Shown: positions 30,761-39,804 of the stretch, piece after piece
Position numbering within the stretch: the stretch's first letter is position 1
How the letters are laid out: each line of letters starts with the position of its first letter
Assembly: GCA_965227335.1 (NCBI GenBank)
Contig: CBDDFV010000001.1
Coordinates: 558,001 to 622,000 of the forward strand
DNA from: CBDDFV01 sp965227335
GTDB taxonomy: Bacteria > Planctomycetota > Phycisphaerae > Phycisphaerales > SM1A02
Direction of reading: 5' to 3'
Length of the DNA: 64,000 nt
Program-made: the position numbers and the translations under genes
The notes under the pieces: model-generated
Databases searched by the model: none
What the model was told of the DNA's origin: nothing
The model's input: only the letters and a program-made list of their open reading frames with translations

Positions 30761-33166
30761 TCAGCGCGACGCGGCGTCCGTCCAGCGGGCGAGCATGTCC
30801 AGCAGAATCAGCCGGCCGTTGATGGTCTGCAGCACCGAGAACGCCCGCTGCGTCTCGGCGTGATCGGCGCCGAACACCGCGATGTGCGCACGGTGGGCCC
30901 GCTCCGCATACTTCTGCGCTTCGCCGTACCGTTGGGCCATCATGAGGTGGCCGGCGGTGTTGTAGAGCGAGGCGGCGGAATTCTGGTGGTTCTCCCCGTA
31001 CCGCGCGACGCGGTTCGAGGCGATCCGCTGATGCATCTCGATCGCCTCGTCCGCGCGACCGAGGTGTCGAAGCACGGTGGCGAGGGTCATCTCCACCCCC
31101 TCCACGTGTTCGCTTGCCTCGCCGTACGTGTCCCGGGCGTAACGCAGACACGTCATCAGCAGCGGCTCCGCCTCCGCTGGTCGACCCGAACTGGCGAGAA
31201 TGATCGCCAGGGTGTGCCGCGCCTGATCCGCCAGCGGCGGGCCCCACGTCTCATCCGTCTTCGACGCGATCTGGATCGCCCGCCGGGCCGCGGCTTCGGC
31301 TTCGTCGGGGCGTCCGGTCGTGCGGGCCGCGTGGGCGAGATTGATCGCGTTGTTCGTCCCCATCTGTCCGTCCGCTCCGCCGTACTGATCGATCAACGTC
31401 CGCACCTCCTGCGCGGAGGCGTACGCGAGGTCGTTGCGTCGAAACACGACGGCGAGACCGGTGCGTGTGTTCAGGATGCGGATCCTCGCCTCGAGCGGCG
31501 TGTCGTCGGTCATCTCGTCCGCCAGACGTTCGCACAACGCCCACGCATCATCGCGCCGACCCGCGTCCCGGAGCGCCCGCACGCACTCGATCGCCAGACT
31601 CAGCCGGTCCGCCGCGGGCATCCAGTCGCCCGCCGTCGCCTCCTCGTACGCCGGTTCGAGCTGCGCGACGGCGAGATCCGCCCGTCCGAACGCGGCGAAC
31701 GCCTCGCCGATGTCCGTTCGCAACTGCACCCGGCGCCGCGGATCAAGCCCGGCGCTCTCGGACTCCGTCCACGCCGCCGCGTACTCCAGGAGTTCGAGCA
31801 CCGTCGTGTCGGCGCGGCCGCCCGCGGACGGCGCGGCGCCGTCGAAGACGATTCGGAACAGATCCGCGGTCGTCTGCGCCTCCACCGAACGCGCTTCCGC
31901 GATCGCCCGCTGATCCGATTCGCGTCGCCAGAATGTGACGGACACGATGGTCGCCGCGAGCGTCGCCGCGAAAACGAGTCCGGCCGCGCCGATCGGTAGC
32001 CAGTGCTTGCGCACCGCGCGGCGTGTCCGTTCGGTCCACGGCGCCTGCCGGGCCTGCACCGCGTCCCCCCGCCGCCAGGCGTGGAGATCCGCGGCGAGCG
32101 CCGGGGCGCCGGGATACCGGTCATCGGGGTCCTTGGCGAGACACCGGAGCACGATCGCGTCCAGATCGCCGCGCGTCTGTCGGGCGAGGCTGTCCGGCGA
32201 TCCGTTCCGCGCCGACGCGACCTCGTCCGACGCGGCGGCGAGTCGTTCGCTCGGCGGTCGGGGCGTCGCGTGCTGCGCCGCCGCGTAGAGATCGTCGTGT
32301 TCATCCCGCGTGAACGGCGGCCGTCCCGTGAGCAACGTGTACAGGACGGCGCCGAGTCCGTAGATGTCCGCCGCGGCGTCGATCCGGGCCGCGTCTCCTC
32401 GCACCTGCTCGGGGCTCATGTACGCCGGCGTGCCGATGCGGATCGCCTCTGACTCCACGAGGTCCGCCCCCGGCGCCTCCTGCAGCGGCTTGACGACCCC
32501 GAAATCGATCAGCTTGGGCGTGACGCCGTCCTTCGATGATTCGACGAGGATGTTCGATGGCTTCAGATCGCGATGCACGAGGGCGCGACGGTGCACCGCC
32601 GCGACTGCTTCGCAGACCGGGGCGAACAGCTCCACCCGCTCCCGCAGCGTCAGCCGGGCGGCGTCGGCGTACTGATCAATCGGTGGTCCCGCGATGTACG
32701 CCATCGTGATGAACGGACGCCCGTCCCGCGTGGTCCCGCCGTCATGCACGACCGCGACGTTCGGATGCTGCACCCGGGCCATCGCCTGACGTTCCCGTTC
32801 GAGCCGCACCGGCGCGTCGGGATCGTGGAAGCGCCGGTGGAGCACCTTGACCGCGACCTCGCGTTTGACGTCGCCGTGATCAAAGCAGCGAAGCACCGTG
32901 CTGAAGCCGCCCGCCCCGATCTTCTCGATCACTTCGTACCGTTCCGGCAGCATCGGACGATCCACGATCTCGCGCAGCGCCTCCACGCCGAAGGTCTGAA
33001 TCAACGCGCTTGTCGTGTCGTCGTCGCCGTCGAACGCGAAGAGGCGACGCAGCTGATCCGCGGCGTCCGGGTCCGACGAGTCGAGGGTCGCGAGCGCGGC
33101 CGCCCGCTCCTCCGGCGAGAGATCCGCGAACTCGGTGAACAACGACTTGATCGAACGCGGATTCAT
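30761..33166 (-). CDS. Membrane Ser/Thr protein kinase with TPR-like sensor domain
   Basis: 801 aa. The kinase domain is complete: P-loop GAGGFSTV at 84-91, K107 in AVKVL, catalytic HRDLKPSN at 198-205, DFG at 221-223 and APE-like SPE near 251. A membrane helix lies at about 390-413, followed by about 390 residues of helical TPR-like repeats that would be outside the cytoplasm. The first 70 residues form an N-terminal helical part with a DLSPEERAA motif common in planctomycete kinases. It overlaps the sigma-factor gene by four bases (ATGA). It probably phosphorylates or controls the sigma factor or its regulon. Confidence 0.93.
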   Translation of the reverse strand: MNPRSIKSLFTEFADLSPEERAAALATLDSSDPDAADQLRRLFAFDGDDDTTSALIQTFGVEALREIVDRPMLPERYEVIEKIGAGGFSTVLRCFDHGDVKREVAVKVLHRRFHDPDAPVRLERERQAMARVQHPNVAVVHDGGTTRDGRPFITMAYIAGPPIDQYADAARLTLRERVELFAPVCEAVAAVHRRALVHRDLKPSNILVESSKDGVTPKLIDFGVVKPLQEAPGADLVESEAIRIGTPAYMSPEQVRGDAARIDAAADIYGLGAVLYTLLTGRPPFTRDEHDDLYAAAQHATPRPPSERLAAASDEVASARNGSPDSLARQTRGDLDAIVLRCLAKDPDDRYPGAPALAADLHAWRRGDAVQARQAPWTERTRRAVRKHWLPIGAAGLVFAATLAATIVSVTFWRRESDQRAIAEARSVEAQTTADLFRIVFDGAAPSAGGRADTTVLELLEYAAAWTESESAGLDPRRRVQLRTDIGEAFAAFGRADLAVAQLEPAYEEATAGDWMPAADRLSLAIECVRALRDAGRRDDAWALCERLADEMTDDTPLEARIRILNTRTGLAVVFRRNDLAYASAQEVRTLIDQYGGADGQMGTNNAINLAHAARTTGRPDEAEAAARRAIQIASKTDETWGPPLADQARHTLAIILASSGRPAEAEPLLMTCLRYARDTYGEASEHVEGVEMTLATVLRHLGRADEAIEMHQRIASNRVARYGENHQNSAASLYNTAGHLMMAQRYGEAQKYAERAHRAHIAVFGADHAETQRAFSVLQTINGRLILLDMLARWTDAASR

Positions 33167-33732
33167 CCGTCGGCCTCCCCCCGCAGGTACGCCCGCATCC
33201 AGGTGCGGGCGAACTTCCAGTCCCGCTGCACCGTCCGCTCGGTCACGCCGAGCAGGGCGGCGATCTCCGACTCCGTCTTGTCCGCCACCAGCTTCAACGC
33301 CGTCACCTCCGCCGCCCGGGCGTCGACGTCCCGCAACGTGCAGATCGCGTCGTACGCGCGGCCGGCGTCGCCGGGCGTCGTCGCCGCGTGGTCCTCCCGG
33401 ATCGGTTCGTGCGTCGCTCCGCCGCCTCGCTTCTCCGCCGATTCATGCTTCCGCAGGTCGTTCTCGATCCGAATGAGCAGCGTCACCGCGAGGGCGAAGA
33501 AATGCTCCCGGTTCTGCAACTGCGTGTGCTGCGCGCCGAGCGCCAGGAGCACGTCATGCACGAGCATCGTCGTCTGCGCATCGCGATGGTCACGCGATCG
33601 GCGTTTCCGGACCACCCCCCGCATCTCGTCGTACGCCTCGTCCACGAGCGCGGCGAACGCGGCGGGATCGCCCGCGTGATGCCGACCGAGCAACGCGGTG
33701 AAGTCCTCGGAAAGTCGAGGCGTGATGGTCAT
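33163..33732 (-). CDS. ECF-type RNA polymerase sigma factor paired with kinase
   Basis: 189 aa from the ATG at 33732 (MTITPRLSEDFTALLGRHHAG). Region 2 is around residues 20-90 (FAALVDEAYDEMRGVVRKRR ... LLIRIENDLRK) and region 4 forms the C-terminal HTH (ADKTESEIAALLGVTERTVQ, then RDWKFARTWM). It resembles the planctomycete ECF group found next to Ser/Thr kinases. A much longer upstream frame through 37215 is antisense to two real genes and was rejected. Stop and start of sigma and kinase genes overlap (ATGA). The 165 bases to the divergent beta-helix gene hold both promoters. Confidence 0.92.
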   Translation of the reverse strand: MTITPRLSEDFTALLGRHHAGDPAAFAALVDEAYDEMRGVVRKRRSRDHRDAQTTMLVHDVLLALGAQHTQLQNREHFFALAVTLLIRIENDLRKHESAEKRGGGATHEPIREDHAATTPGDAGRAYDAICTLRDVDARAAEVTALKLVADKTESEIAALLGVTERTVQRDWKFARTWMRAYLRGEADG

Positions 33733-33897
33733 GGGCCCCCGCCGAACGGCGCCGCGAAAAATTCCCGGAGAACGTGTCGGGATCCGCGCCCCGAGTTCCC
33801 GTCTCCTCATGTCACCCGGCCTGATCATAGCGAGACGGCCGGTTCCATCCAGCCCCTCCGACGCTCGTCGGCGGGCCGTCATCGAGGAGCAATCGAG

Positions 33898-35829
33898 ATG
33901 CGCAACATCAACCATCGAAATCACCTGCTGATCACCATGGCCGCCCTGGTCCCGTCGTGGGCGACGGGTTTCGCGACGGCCGACACGCCGGTCGGCGGCC
34001 CGATCGTGTCGGACACGACGTGGACCGCGGCGGGCAGTCCGTACATCGTGAGCCAGTCGATCATCATCGGCGTCAATTCGACCCTCACGATCGAGCCGGG
34101 CGTCGTCGTTCGGATCGCTCCGGGCCTGACCATCACCGTCGGCTCCAACGCGTTCGGTCCCGGCGGCCTGGAGGTCCTGGGCGCCGAGGACGACCCCGTC
34201 GTCTTCGAGTCGACGATGCCGGGCGGGCCACGCTGGGAGCGGCTCTACTTCACCGACTTCGCTCTCGACGCCCAGTACGACGAAGAGACCGGGGACTACG
34301 TCGACGGGGCCCGGATCTCCCACGCGATCGTCCGCGACGCCGGCGACGGATCGGACGAGGCGATCCGCATCGAGAACTGCCAGGTCCTGCTCGAAGCGTG
34401 CGATGTGTTCAACACCGACGGACGCGCCCTCACCGTGACGCTCCAGGCCGGGCAGGAGCTTCGCCTGCTCGATTCGCGGATCGAAGGGAACGGCTTTCAG
34501 CAGAACTCCTTCGACGGCGGCGGCCTCCACCTGCAGGGCGGCGCGGACCATCAGATCTGCGGCAACGTCTGGGTCGAGAACTTCACCAACGGCAGCAGCG
34601 CCGACGGCGGCGCGATCTACATGCAGAACACGACCGATGCGTACTTCTGCGACAACGTCTTCGACGGCAACAGCACCCTGGTGTCGAACGCCGGCGGCGG
34701 CGCCGCGTACCTGACGAGCTGTCCCGGCTTCGTCTGGCAGGGCGGGACGATCGCCAACTCCATCGCCGGCGGAAACGGCGGCGCCGTCTGGGTGCAGAGC
34801 AGCGCCGGCGCGCTCTTCGACAACGTCACGTTCAACGGCAATCGCTCCGACTTCGGCGACGGCGGCGCCGCGTACGTCTCGTCGTCCACCGGTCTCACCT
34901 TCGCGAACTGCCAGTTCATCGACAACGAGACCGGGCAGTCCTCCCGCGACGGCGGCGGCCTCTTCGCCTCGTCCTGCGCCAGCCTGAGCATCGAAGGCTG
35001 CACGTTCACGGAGAACGTCGCCCGCGACGAAGGCGGCGCGCTCTTCATCACGAGCTGCCAGGACCTCGCCATGATCGGAACCGCGATCACCGCCAACAGC
35101 GCCGACGATCGGGGCGGGGCCGTCTACTTCTCCAACAGCGACAACGCCACCATCGATGACTGCACGATCGCCGGCAACACCTCCGTCAACGACGGGGCCG
35201 GTCTCTACATCGACACGAACAGCGAGAGCTGGACGATCCGCAACACGGAGATCTCCGGGAACGTCACCGCCCTCGCCGGCAAGCTCGGCGGCGGGGCGTA
35301 CGTCGGCAGCGGCGGATTCCCCTCGGCGTTCATCAACTGCCGTATCGAGAACAACGAGGCGCCCGAAGGCTCCGGCGGCGGGATCTTCATCGCGGCGTCG
35401 GCGATGAACCAGGCGGGCGAAACCGTGTCGCTCGCCGGTGATCCCGACGATGACGAGTTCAACGTCATCTGCTCCAACGTCGCCGACTTCGGAGCCAACC
35501 TCTACAACGCGGCGCCGTTCGCCCCCGACGGCTCCGGCGACATCGACGCCACCAACGTCTGCTGGTGCACGAACGACTTCCTCGCCGTGCAGACCGGCAT
35601 CTGGGATTTCTTCGACGACGGCGACCTCGGCATCGTCATCACCTTCCCCCTCGCGGAATGCGCCTGCCTCGGCGACATCGACGGCGACGCCGAAGTCGGC
35701 GCCAGCGATCTCGCCCTCCTGCTCGGAGCGTGGGGAACCGACGACAGCGCCGCCGACCTCGACGCCTCCGGGCAGGTCGACGCTGGCGACCTCGCGCTGC
35801 TCCTCGGCGCCTGGGGCGACTGCAACTGA
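33898..35829 (+). CDS. Secreted right-handed beta-helix protein with dockerin-like C-terminus
   Basis: 643 aa from the ATG at 33898, with GAGGAG 10 bases upstream. A signal peptide (LLITMAALVPSWATGFATA) precedes a parallel beta-helix made of repeated G-G-A/N-turn coils (SADGGAIYMQNTTDAYFCDN, GNGGAVWVQSSAGALF), as in polysaccharide lyases and adhesins. The last 55 residues are a dockerin-type I-like pair of EF-hand loops: GDIDGDAEVGASDLALLLGAW and DLDASGQVDAGDLALLLGAW, each written here below 22 residues. Such tails are used by Phycisphaerae for surface display. No catalytic residues are evident. Confidence 0.88.
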   Translation: MRNINHRNHLLITMAALVPSWATGFATADTPVGGPIVSDTTWTAAGSPYIVSQSIIIGVNSTLTIEPGVVVRIAPGLTITVGSNAFGPGGLEVLGAEDDPVVFESTMPGGPRWERLYFTDFALDAQYDEETGDYVDGARISHAIVRDAGDGSDEAIRIENCQVLLEACDVFNTDGRALTVTLQAGQELRLLDSRIEGNGFQQNSFDGGGLHLQGGADHQICGNVWVENFTNGSSADGGAIYMQNTTDAYFCDNVFDGNSTLVSNAGGGAAYLTSCPGFVWQGGTIANSIAGGNGGAVWVQSSAGALFDNVTFNGNRSDFGDGGAAYVSSSTGLTFANCQFIDNETGQSSRDGGGLFASSCASLSIEGCTFTENVARDEGGALFITSCQDLAMIGTAITANSADDRGGAVYFSNSDNATIDDCTIAGNTSVNDGAGLYIDTNSESWTIRNTEISGNVTALAGKLGGGAYVGSGGFPSAFINCRIENNEAPEGSGGGIFIAASAMNQAGETVSLAGDPDDDEFNVICSNVADFGANLYNAAPFAPDGSGDIDATNVCWCTNDFLAVQTGIWDFFDDGDLGIVITFPLAECACLGDIDGDAEVGASDLALLLGAWGTDDSAADLDASGQVDAGDLALLLGAWGDCN

Positions 35830-35897
35830 CCCGATCCGGATCCCTCCGCGATCCGGCCAGTCCAGCGCCCCGAGCCCTCCCGGGCCGGCGTCTCGAG

Positions 35898-35930
35898 CAC
35901 CGCGGTCCCGTGACACGGACCGCGGTGTTC
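35898..35930 (+). terminator. Intrinsic terminator-like stem-loop after beta-helix gene
   Basis: A perfect 11-bp stem (CACCGCGGTCC with GGACCGCGGTG, 8-base loop) is followed by TTCGTT. It lies 69 bases after the beta-helix stop and before the phosphatase gene at 36001. The weak T-run lowers certainty. Confidence 0.6.
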
Positions 35931-36000
35931 GTTGCGCGCCCGGCGTCGCGTCGGGTACCGTGCACCGCGGATCCGCCATTCCCGTGGGAGGCACGTCGCC

Positions 36001-37902
36001 ATGAAGACACGATTCAACCGCGCCGCTTCGACGATCATCGCCGCCGCCGTCGTCGGCCCCGCCGCGCACGCCGACGGACTCGACGCGGTCTGGCGCTTTC
36101 ATCCGACGCCCGCCCGGACGGCCGAGACCGCCGGCCCCTTCGAGATCCCGCCGGCGTCCCGCGTCGTCTCCGGCGATCCGTCGCGCGGCGGCGGCGCCGT
36201 GTTCGGCGGACCCGACGACATCCTCGTGCTCCGCGCGCCGATCGGGACCGATGTCGCGCTCCTGCCCGCTCGCGCCATGACCGTCGCCGCGTGGATGTCG
36301 ATCGACACGCCGCAGCGGTGGGGCGGCGTCATCGGCTGCGTGCAGGACAACGGCGGATACGAGCAGGGCTGGGTGCTCGGATTCGACGAGACGAACTTCA
36401 CCTTCGCCCTCGCGACCGCCGGGGCCGACGACGGCGACGGCGCCATGACCTACGTCACCACCGACACGCCGTGGTCCGCCGGCCGCTGGACGCACGTCGC
36501 CGCCGTCTATGACGGCGCCGTCGCCGCCATCTACGTCGACGGCGTCCGGGCCGCGCTCAGCCGCGCTCAATCCGGCCCCATCCTCTACGACACCGAAGCC
36601 CCGTTTGTCATCGGGGCCTACCAGGATGACAACGAACAACATCCGTTCGATGGACGCCTGCGGGAAATCCGCCTGCTCGATCGCGCGGCGTCGGCCGAGG
36701 AGATCCGGAACTGGTGGGCGGAGAACGCCGCGCTCAATGATCTTCCGCCTTCGGTCGACACCCCGCTCGAATGGCTCGTCACGCCGTACCTGACCTGGCC
36801 CGCGCACGATGCGATCAGCATCCTCGGCGAGACGACGCGTCCGACCGTCGCCCGGGTCGAGGTCTGGGGAGAAACCGGGACGCCGCGCATCAACGTGCAG
36901 GCCGACGCCCCGGCGATGCTGCATGAGTTCCGCGTCGCCGGTCTCGATCCCAATCGGAAGTACTTCTATCGCATGACCGCCGCGCCCCCGGACGCCGATC
37001 CTGACCTGACGCCGCTCACGACTCCCACGCTCGCCTTCCGGACGGCGGCGACGCCGGATCACGCGTTCACGTTCGTCGCCATCGGCGACACGCAGGCCCA
37101 GCCGGAGGTCGTCCGACGGATCGCGGCGGAGGCGTACGAGCATCGTCCGAACCTGGTGATTCACGCGGGCGACCTCGTGTCCACCGGCTCGAACAAGCAG
37201 CACTGGACCGGCCACTTCTTCCCCAACATGCAGCCGCTCATCTCACGGTCGCCGCTGATGCCCGTCCTCGGCAATCACGAACAGGACGCGCGGCATTACT
37301 ACCGGTACATGTCGCTGCCCGAGCCGGAGATGTGGTACGCGTTCGAGTACGGACCCGCGGAGTTCTTCATGATCGACGGCAACCGACAACTCGACGCCGC
37401 GTCCGAACAACTCGCCTGGCTCGAGCAGGCGTTGTCATCATCGACCGCGACCTGGAAGTTCGCCGTGCTCCACCAGCCGCCCTGGACCTCCGACGCCGAC
37501 GACTACGGATCCACCCGCGACGGACCGTCGACCCGCGGCGATATGAACGTCCGAAATATCGTCGCGCTGCTCGAAGAGCATCAGGTCGACATCTGCTTCT
37601 CCGGACACGTCCACGATTACGAACGAACCTTCCCGATCCGGCGTGAACGCGCGGCGGCGTACGAGGACGGCGGCGTGATCTACGTCACCACCGCCGGCGG
37701 CGGCGGCCATCTCGAGGACTTCGACGCCGTCAACACCTGGTTCGGTCACAAGAAGCAGCGGCGGCACCACTTCGTCTACGTCGCCATCAACGGCGGGCAT
37801 CTCGAGTTCCAGGCCGTTGACGAGTACGGCGAACTGTTCGATTCGATGGAGCTTCGGAAGATCGACGGCCGACGCGAAACGGGCGGTCCCGTTCGCCGGT
37901 GA
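36001..37902 (+). CDS. Secreted LamG-domain purple acid phosphatase
   Basis: 633 aa from the ATG at 36001 after a signal peptide (MKTRFNRAASTIIAAAVVGPAAHA). Residues about 25-245 form a LamG/concanavalin-like domain (WTHVAAVYDGAVAAIYVDG). A fibronectin-like purple-acid-phosphatase N-domain follows (TVARVEVWGETGTP, GLDPNRKYFYRM), then the metallophosphatase core: FVAIGDTQ, HAGDLVS, LGNHEQD, VLHQPPW and FSGHVHDYERT, the five metal-binding motifs. It is a complete extracellular acid phosphatase, with the lectin-like domain perhaps tethering it to polysaccharide. A terminator-like hairpin follows at 37969. Confidence 0.9.
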   Translation: MKTRFNRAASTIIAAAVVGPAAHADGLDAVWRFHPTPARTAETAGPFEIPPASRVVSGDPSRGGGAVFGGPDDILVLRAPIGTDVALLPARAMTVAAWMSIDTPQRWGGVIGCVQDNGGYEQGWVLGFDETNFTFALATAGADDGDGAMTYVTTDTPWSAGRWTHVAAVYDGAVAAIYVDGVRAALSRAQSGPILYDTEAPFVIGAYQDDNEQHPFDGRLREIRLLDRAASAEEIRNWWAENAALNDLPPSVDTPLEWLVTPYLTWPAHDAISILGETTRPTVARVEVWGETGTPRINVQADAPAMLHEFRVAGLDPNRKYFYRMTAAPPDADPDLTPLTTPTLAFRTAATPDHAFTFVAIGDTQAQPEVVRRIAAEAYEHRPNLVIHAGDLVSTGSNKQHWTGHFFPNMQPLISRSPLMPVLGNHEQDARHYYRYMSLPEPEMWYAFEYGPAEFFMIDGNRQLDAASEQLAWLEQALSSSTATWKFAVLHQPPWTSDADDYGSTRDGPSTRGDMNVRNIVALLEEHQVDICFSGHVHDYERTFPIRRERAAAYEDGGVIYVTTAGGGGHLEDFDAVNTWFGHKKQRRHHFVYVAINGGHLEFQAVDEYGELFDSMELRKIDGRRETGGPVRR

Positions 37903-37968
37903 CGGAGCGGCGCAGGATCTGCGCCGCCGATCGCCCGAGCCCCTCGGACCCCGCGCTCGTCGCGACGC

Positions 37969-37992
37969 AACGGGGGTTCTTCCCTCCGTTTT
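37969..37992 (+). terminator. Intrinsic terminator after purple acid phosphatase
   Basis: AACGGGGG, a 5-base loop and CCCTCCGTT form a stem with one bulge, followed by TT. A second perfect 8-bp stem (CGGCGCAG/CTGCGCCG, 37908-37926) lies just upstream. Together they separate the phosphatase gene from the HldE-like gene. Confidence 0.5.
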
Positions 37993-38098
37993 CCGGCCTG
38001 CCGGGGGTTCCTGTACGCATGGTCCGGAGATTGCGTCGATATCCCTCCGCCGACGTTCCACGATCGAACGACGACGACTCGCGAGGACCTGAGCCCCC

Positions 38099-39766
38099 AT
38101 GAACCGGCCGACCGACCCGCGCCCCGCCGCGCACGACAAGATCCTCACCCGCGACGACCTCATCCGCCTTCGCGCCGAAGCCCGCGCGACCGGACGGATC
38201 GTCGTTCACTGTCACGGCTGCTTCGACATCGTCCATCCCGGACATATCCGGCACCTTCGATTCGCCGCCCAGCAGGGCGACATCCTGCTCGTCACCATCA
38301 CCGCCGACGACCGCGTCGACAAGGGCGCCGGCCGCCCCCTCTTCCCGCAGGACCTCCGGGCGGAAAACCTCGCCGTCCTCGACTTCGTCAACTGGGTCTT
38401 CGTCAACCCCGACGCCACCGCCGTCGAACTCCTCGACGCCGTCCAGCCCGACGTCTTCATCAAGGGCTCCGAGTACGCGGATAACAAGGACCCGCGGTTC
38501 GCCGCGGAACGCGCGGCGGTCGAACAACACGGCGGGCGCGTCGTCTTCTCCTCCGGAGACATCGTCTTCTCCTCGACCGCCCTCATCCAGGCCCTCTCCG
38601 GCGAACTCTCCGACACCGACCACCCGCACGACCCCCGCGCCCGACAACTCCAGCGCCTCCGGCGCGGCCACGACGTCGACGCCGACGCCCTCACCGACGT
38701 CATGCGACGCTTCCAGGGACAACGCGCCCTCGTCGTCGGTGAACTCATCAACGATTCCTACGTCTTCTGCGACCAGCCCGAAGTCGCCTCCGAAGCCGCC
38801 TGCATGTCGCTCCGACCGCTCGATCGCGCCGCGTTCGACGGCGGCGCGGCGGTCATCGCCCGCCATCTCGCCGCCCTCGGCGCGCGACCGACGCTGCTCA
38901 CCCCGCTCCCCAACACCATCGAAGCCGCCACCTGTCGCAACCGACTCGAGACCGAAGGCGTCGAAGTCGTCCCGCTGACCATCGATCACCCGATGTTCGA
39001 GAAGCAACGTTTCCTCGTCGGCTCCGACAAGGTGATGAAGCTCGACCTCGTGCAACCGCTCGCCCTCGATGAAACCCAGCGCGCCCACCTCGAGGCCCTC
39101 GCGGCGGAGATCGCCGGCGACGCCGTCGACCTCGCGATCATCGCGGACTTCCGACTCGGACTCTTCACCGACTCCAGTCTCGCCGCCCTCGCCCGCGCCC
39201 TCCGCGGACCGGCGCGAATTCTGAGCGCGGACGTCTCCGGTCGCCGGAACGCGTTGCGCTCCATGCCGCAACTCGACCTCGCGACGCCGTCGGAGACCGA
39301 ACTCCGCGAAGCCATGCGCGACTTCGACGCCTCGCTCAACGCGGTCGTCTTCCGCTACCTTCGCGAGACGGCGGTGAAGAACGCGATCGTCACGCTCGGA
39401 CGCGACGGCGCGATCGCCTTCTCGCCCAAGCCCGACGTCGACGCCAGCGAATGGGCCTCGCACCTCGACGCGGAACACATCCCCGCCCTTACCGCGTACG
39501 CGGTCGACCCCCTCGGGTGCGGCGATGCGCTGCTCGCCACCGCGAGTCTCGCGGCGGCGGCCGGGGCCGATCTCGTCCAGGCCGCCTACCTCGGCGCCGT
39601 CGCCGCCGCCATCGCCGGCGCGCGACTCGGAAACCACGCCGTCGACGCCGCCACCCTCCGACGCAAACTCCTGCAGCTCGAACAGGCGCCGCTCTCGATC
39701 GACATCGCCGCGCCCACCCGCAGCGGGCTGACCCTCGCCGATCCGCCTCGCACCGCGACCTCGTAG
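38099..39766 (+). CDS. HldE/RfaE-like bifunctional sugar kinase/nucleotidyltransferase, reversed domain order
   Basis: 555 aa. The N-terminal domain (about 10-185) is a cytidylyltransferase-type adenylyltransferase: VVHCHGCFDIVHPGHIRHL with the HxGH motif, then FIKGSEYADNKDPRF. The C-terminal domain (about 215-530) is a PfkB-type kinase with DPLGCGDALLA near residue 470 (catalytic Asp, anion hole). In E. coli HldE the kinase comes first and the adenylyltransferase second; here they are swapped. The enzyme would phosphorylate a heptose (or ribose-type sugar) 7-phosphate and transfer AMP to make ADP-sugar for surface polysaccharide. A glycosyltransferase gene follows 38 bases later. Confidence 0.88.
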   Translation: MNRPTDPRPAAHDKILTRDDLIRLRAEARATGRIVVHCHGCFDIVHPGHIRHLRFAAQQGDILLVTITADDRVDKGAGRPLFPQDLRAENLAVLDFVNWVFVNPDATAVELLDAVQPDVFIKGSEYADNKDPRFAAERAAVEQHGGRVVFSSGDIVFSSTALIQALSGELSDTDHPHDPRARQLQRLRRGHDVDADALTDVMRRFQGQRALVVGELINDSYVFCDQPEVASEAACMSLRPLDRAAFDGGAAVIARHLAALGARPTLLTPLPNTIEAATCRNRLETEGVEVVPLTIDHPMFEKQRFLVGSDKVMKLDLVQPLALDETQRAHLEALAAEIAGDAVDLAIIADFRLGLFTDSSLAALARALRGPARILSADVSGRRNALRSMPQLDLATPSETELREAMRDFDASLNAVVFRYLRETAVKNAIVTLGRDGAIAFSPKPDVDASEWASHLDAEHIPALTAYAVDPLGCGDALLATASLAAAAGADLVQAAYLGAVAAAIAGARLGNHAVDAATLRRKLLQLEQAPLSIDIAAPTRSGLTLADPPRTATS

Positions 39767-39804
39767 CGACCTCGACTGGACCTCTCAATCACAGGGGACC
39801 GCCC

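Noticed and set aside
33163..37215. 1350-aa minus-strand frame ending in the sigma factor
   Set aside because: Only the last 189 codons (from 33732) are the sigma factor; the rest is antisense to the beta-helix and phosphatase genes.
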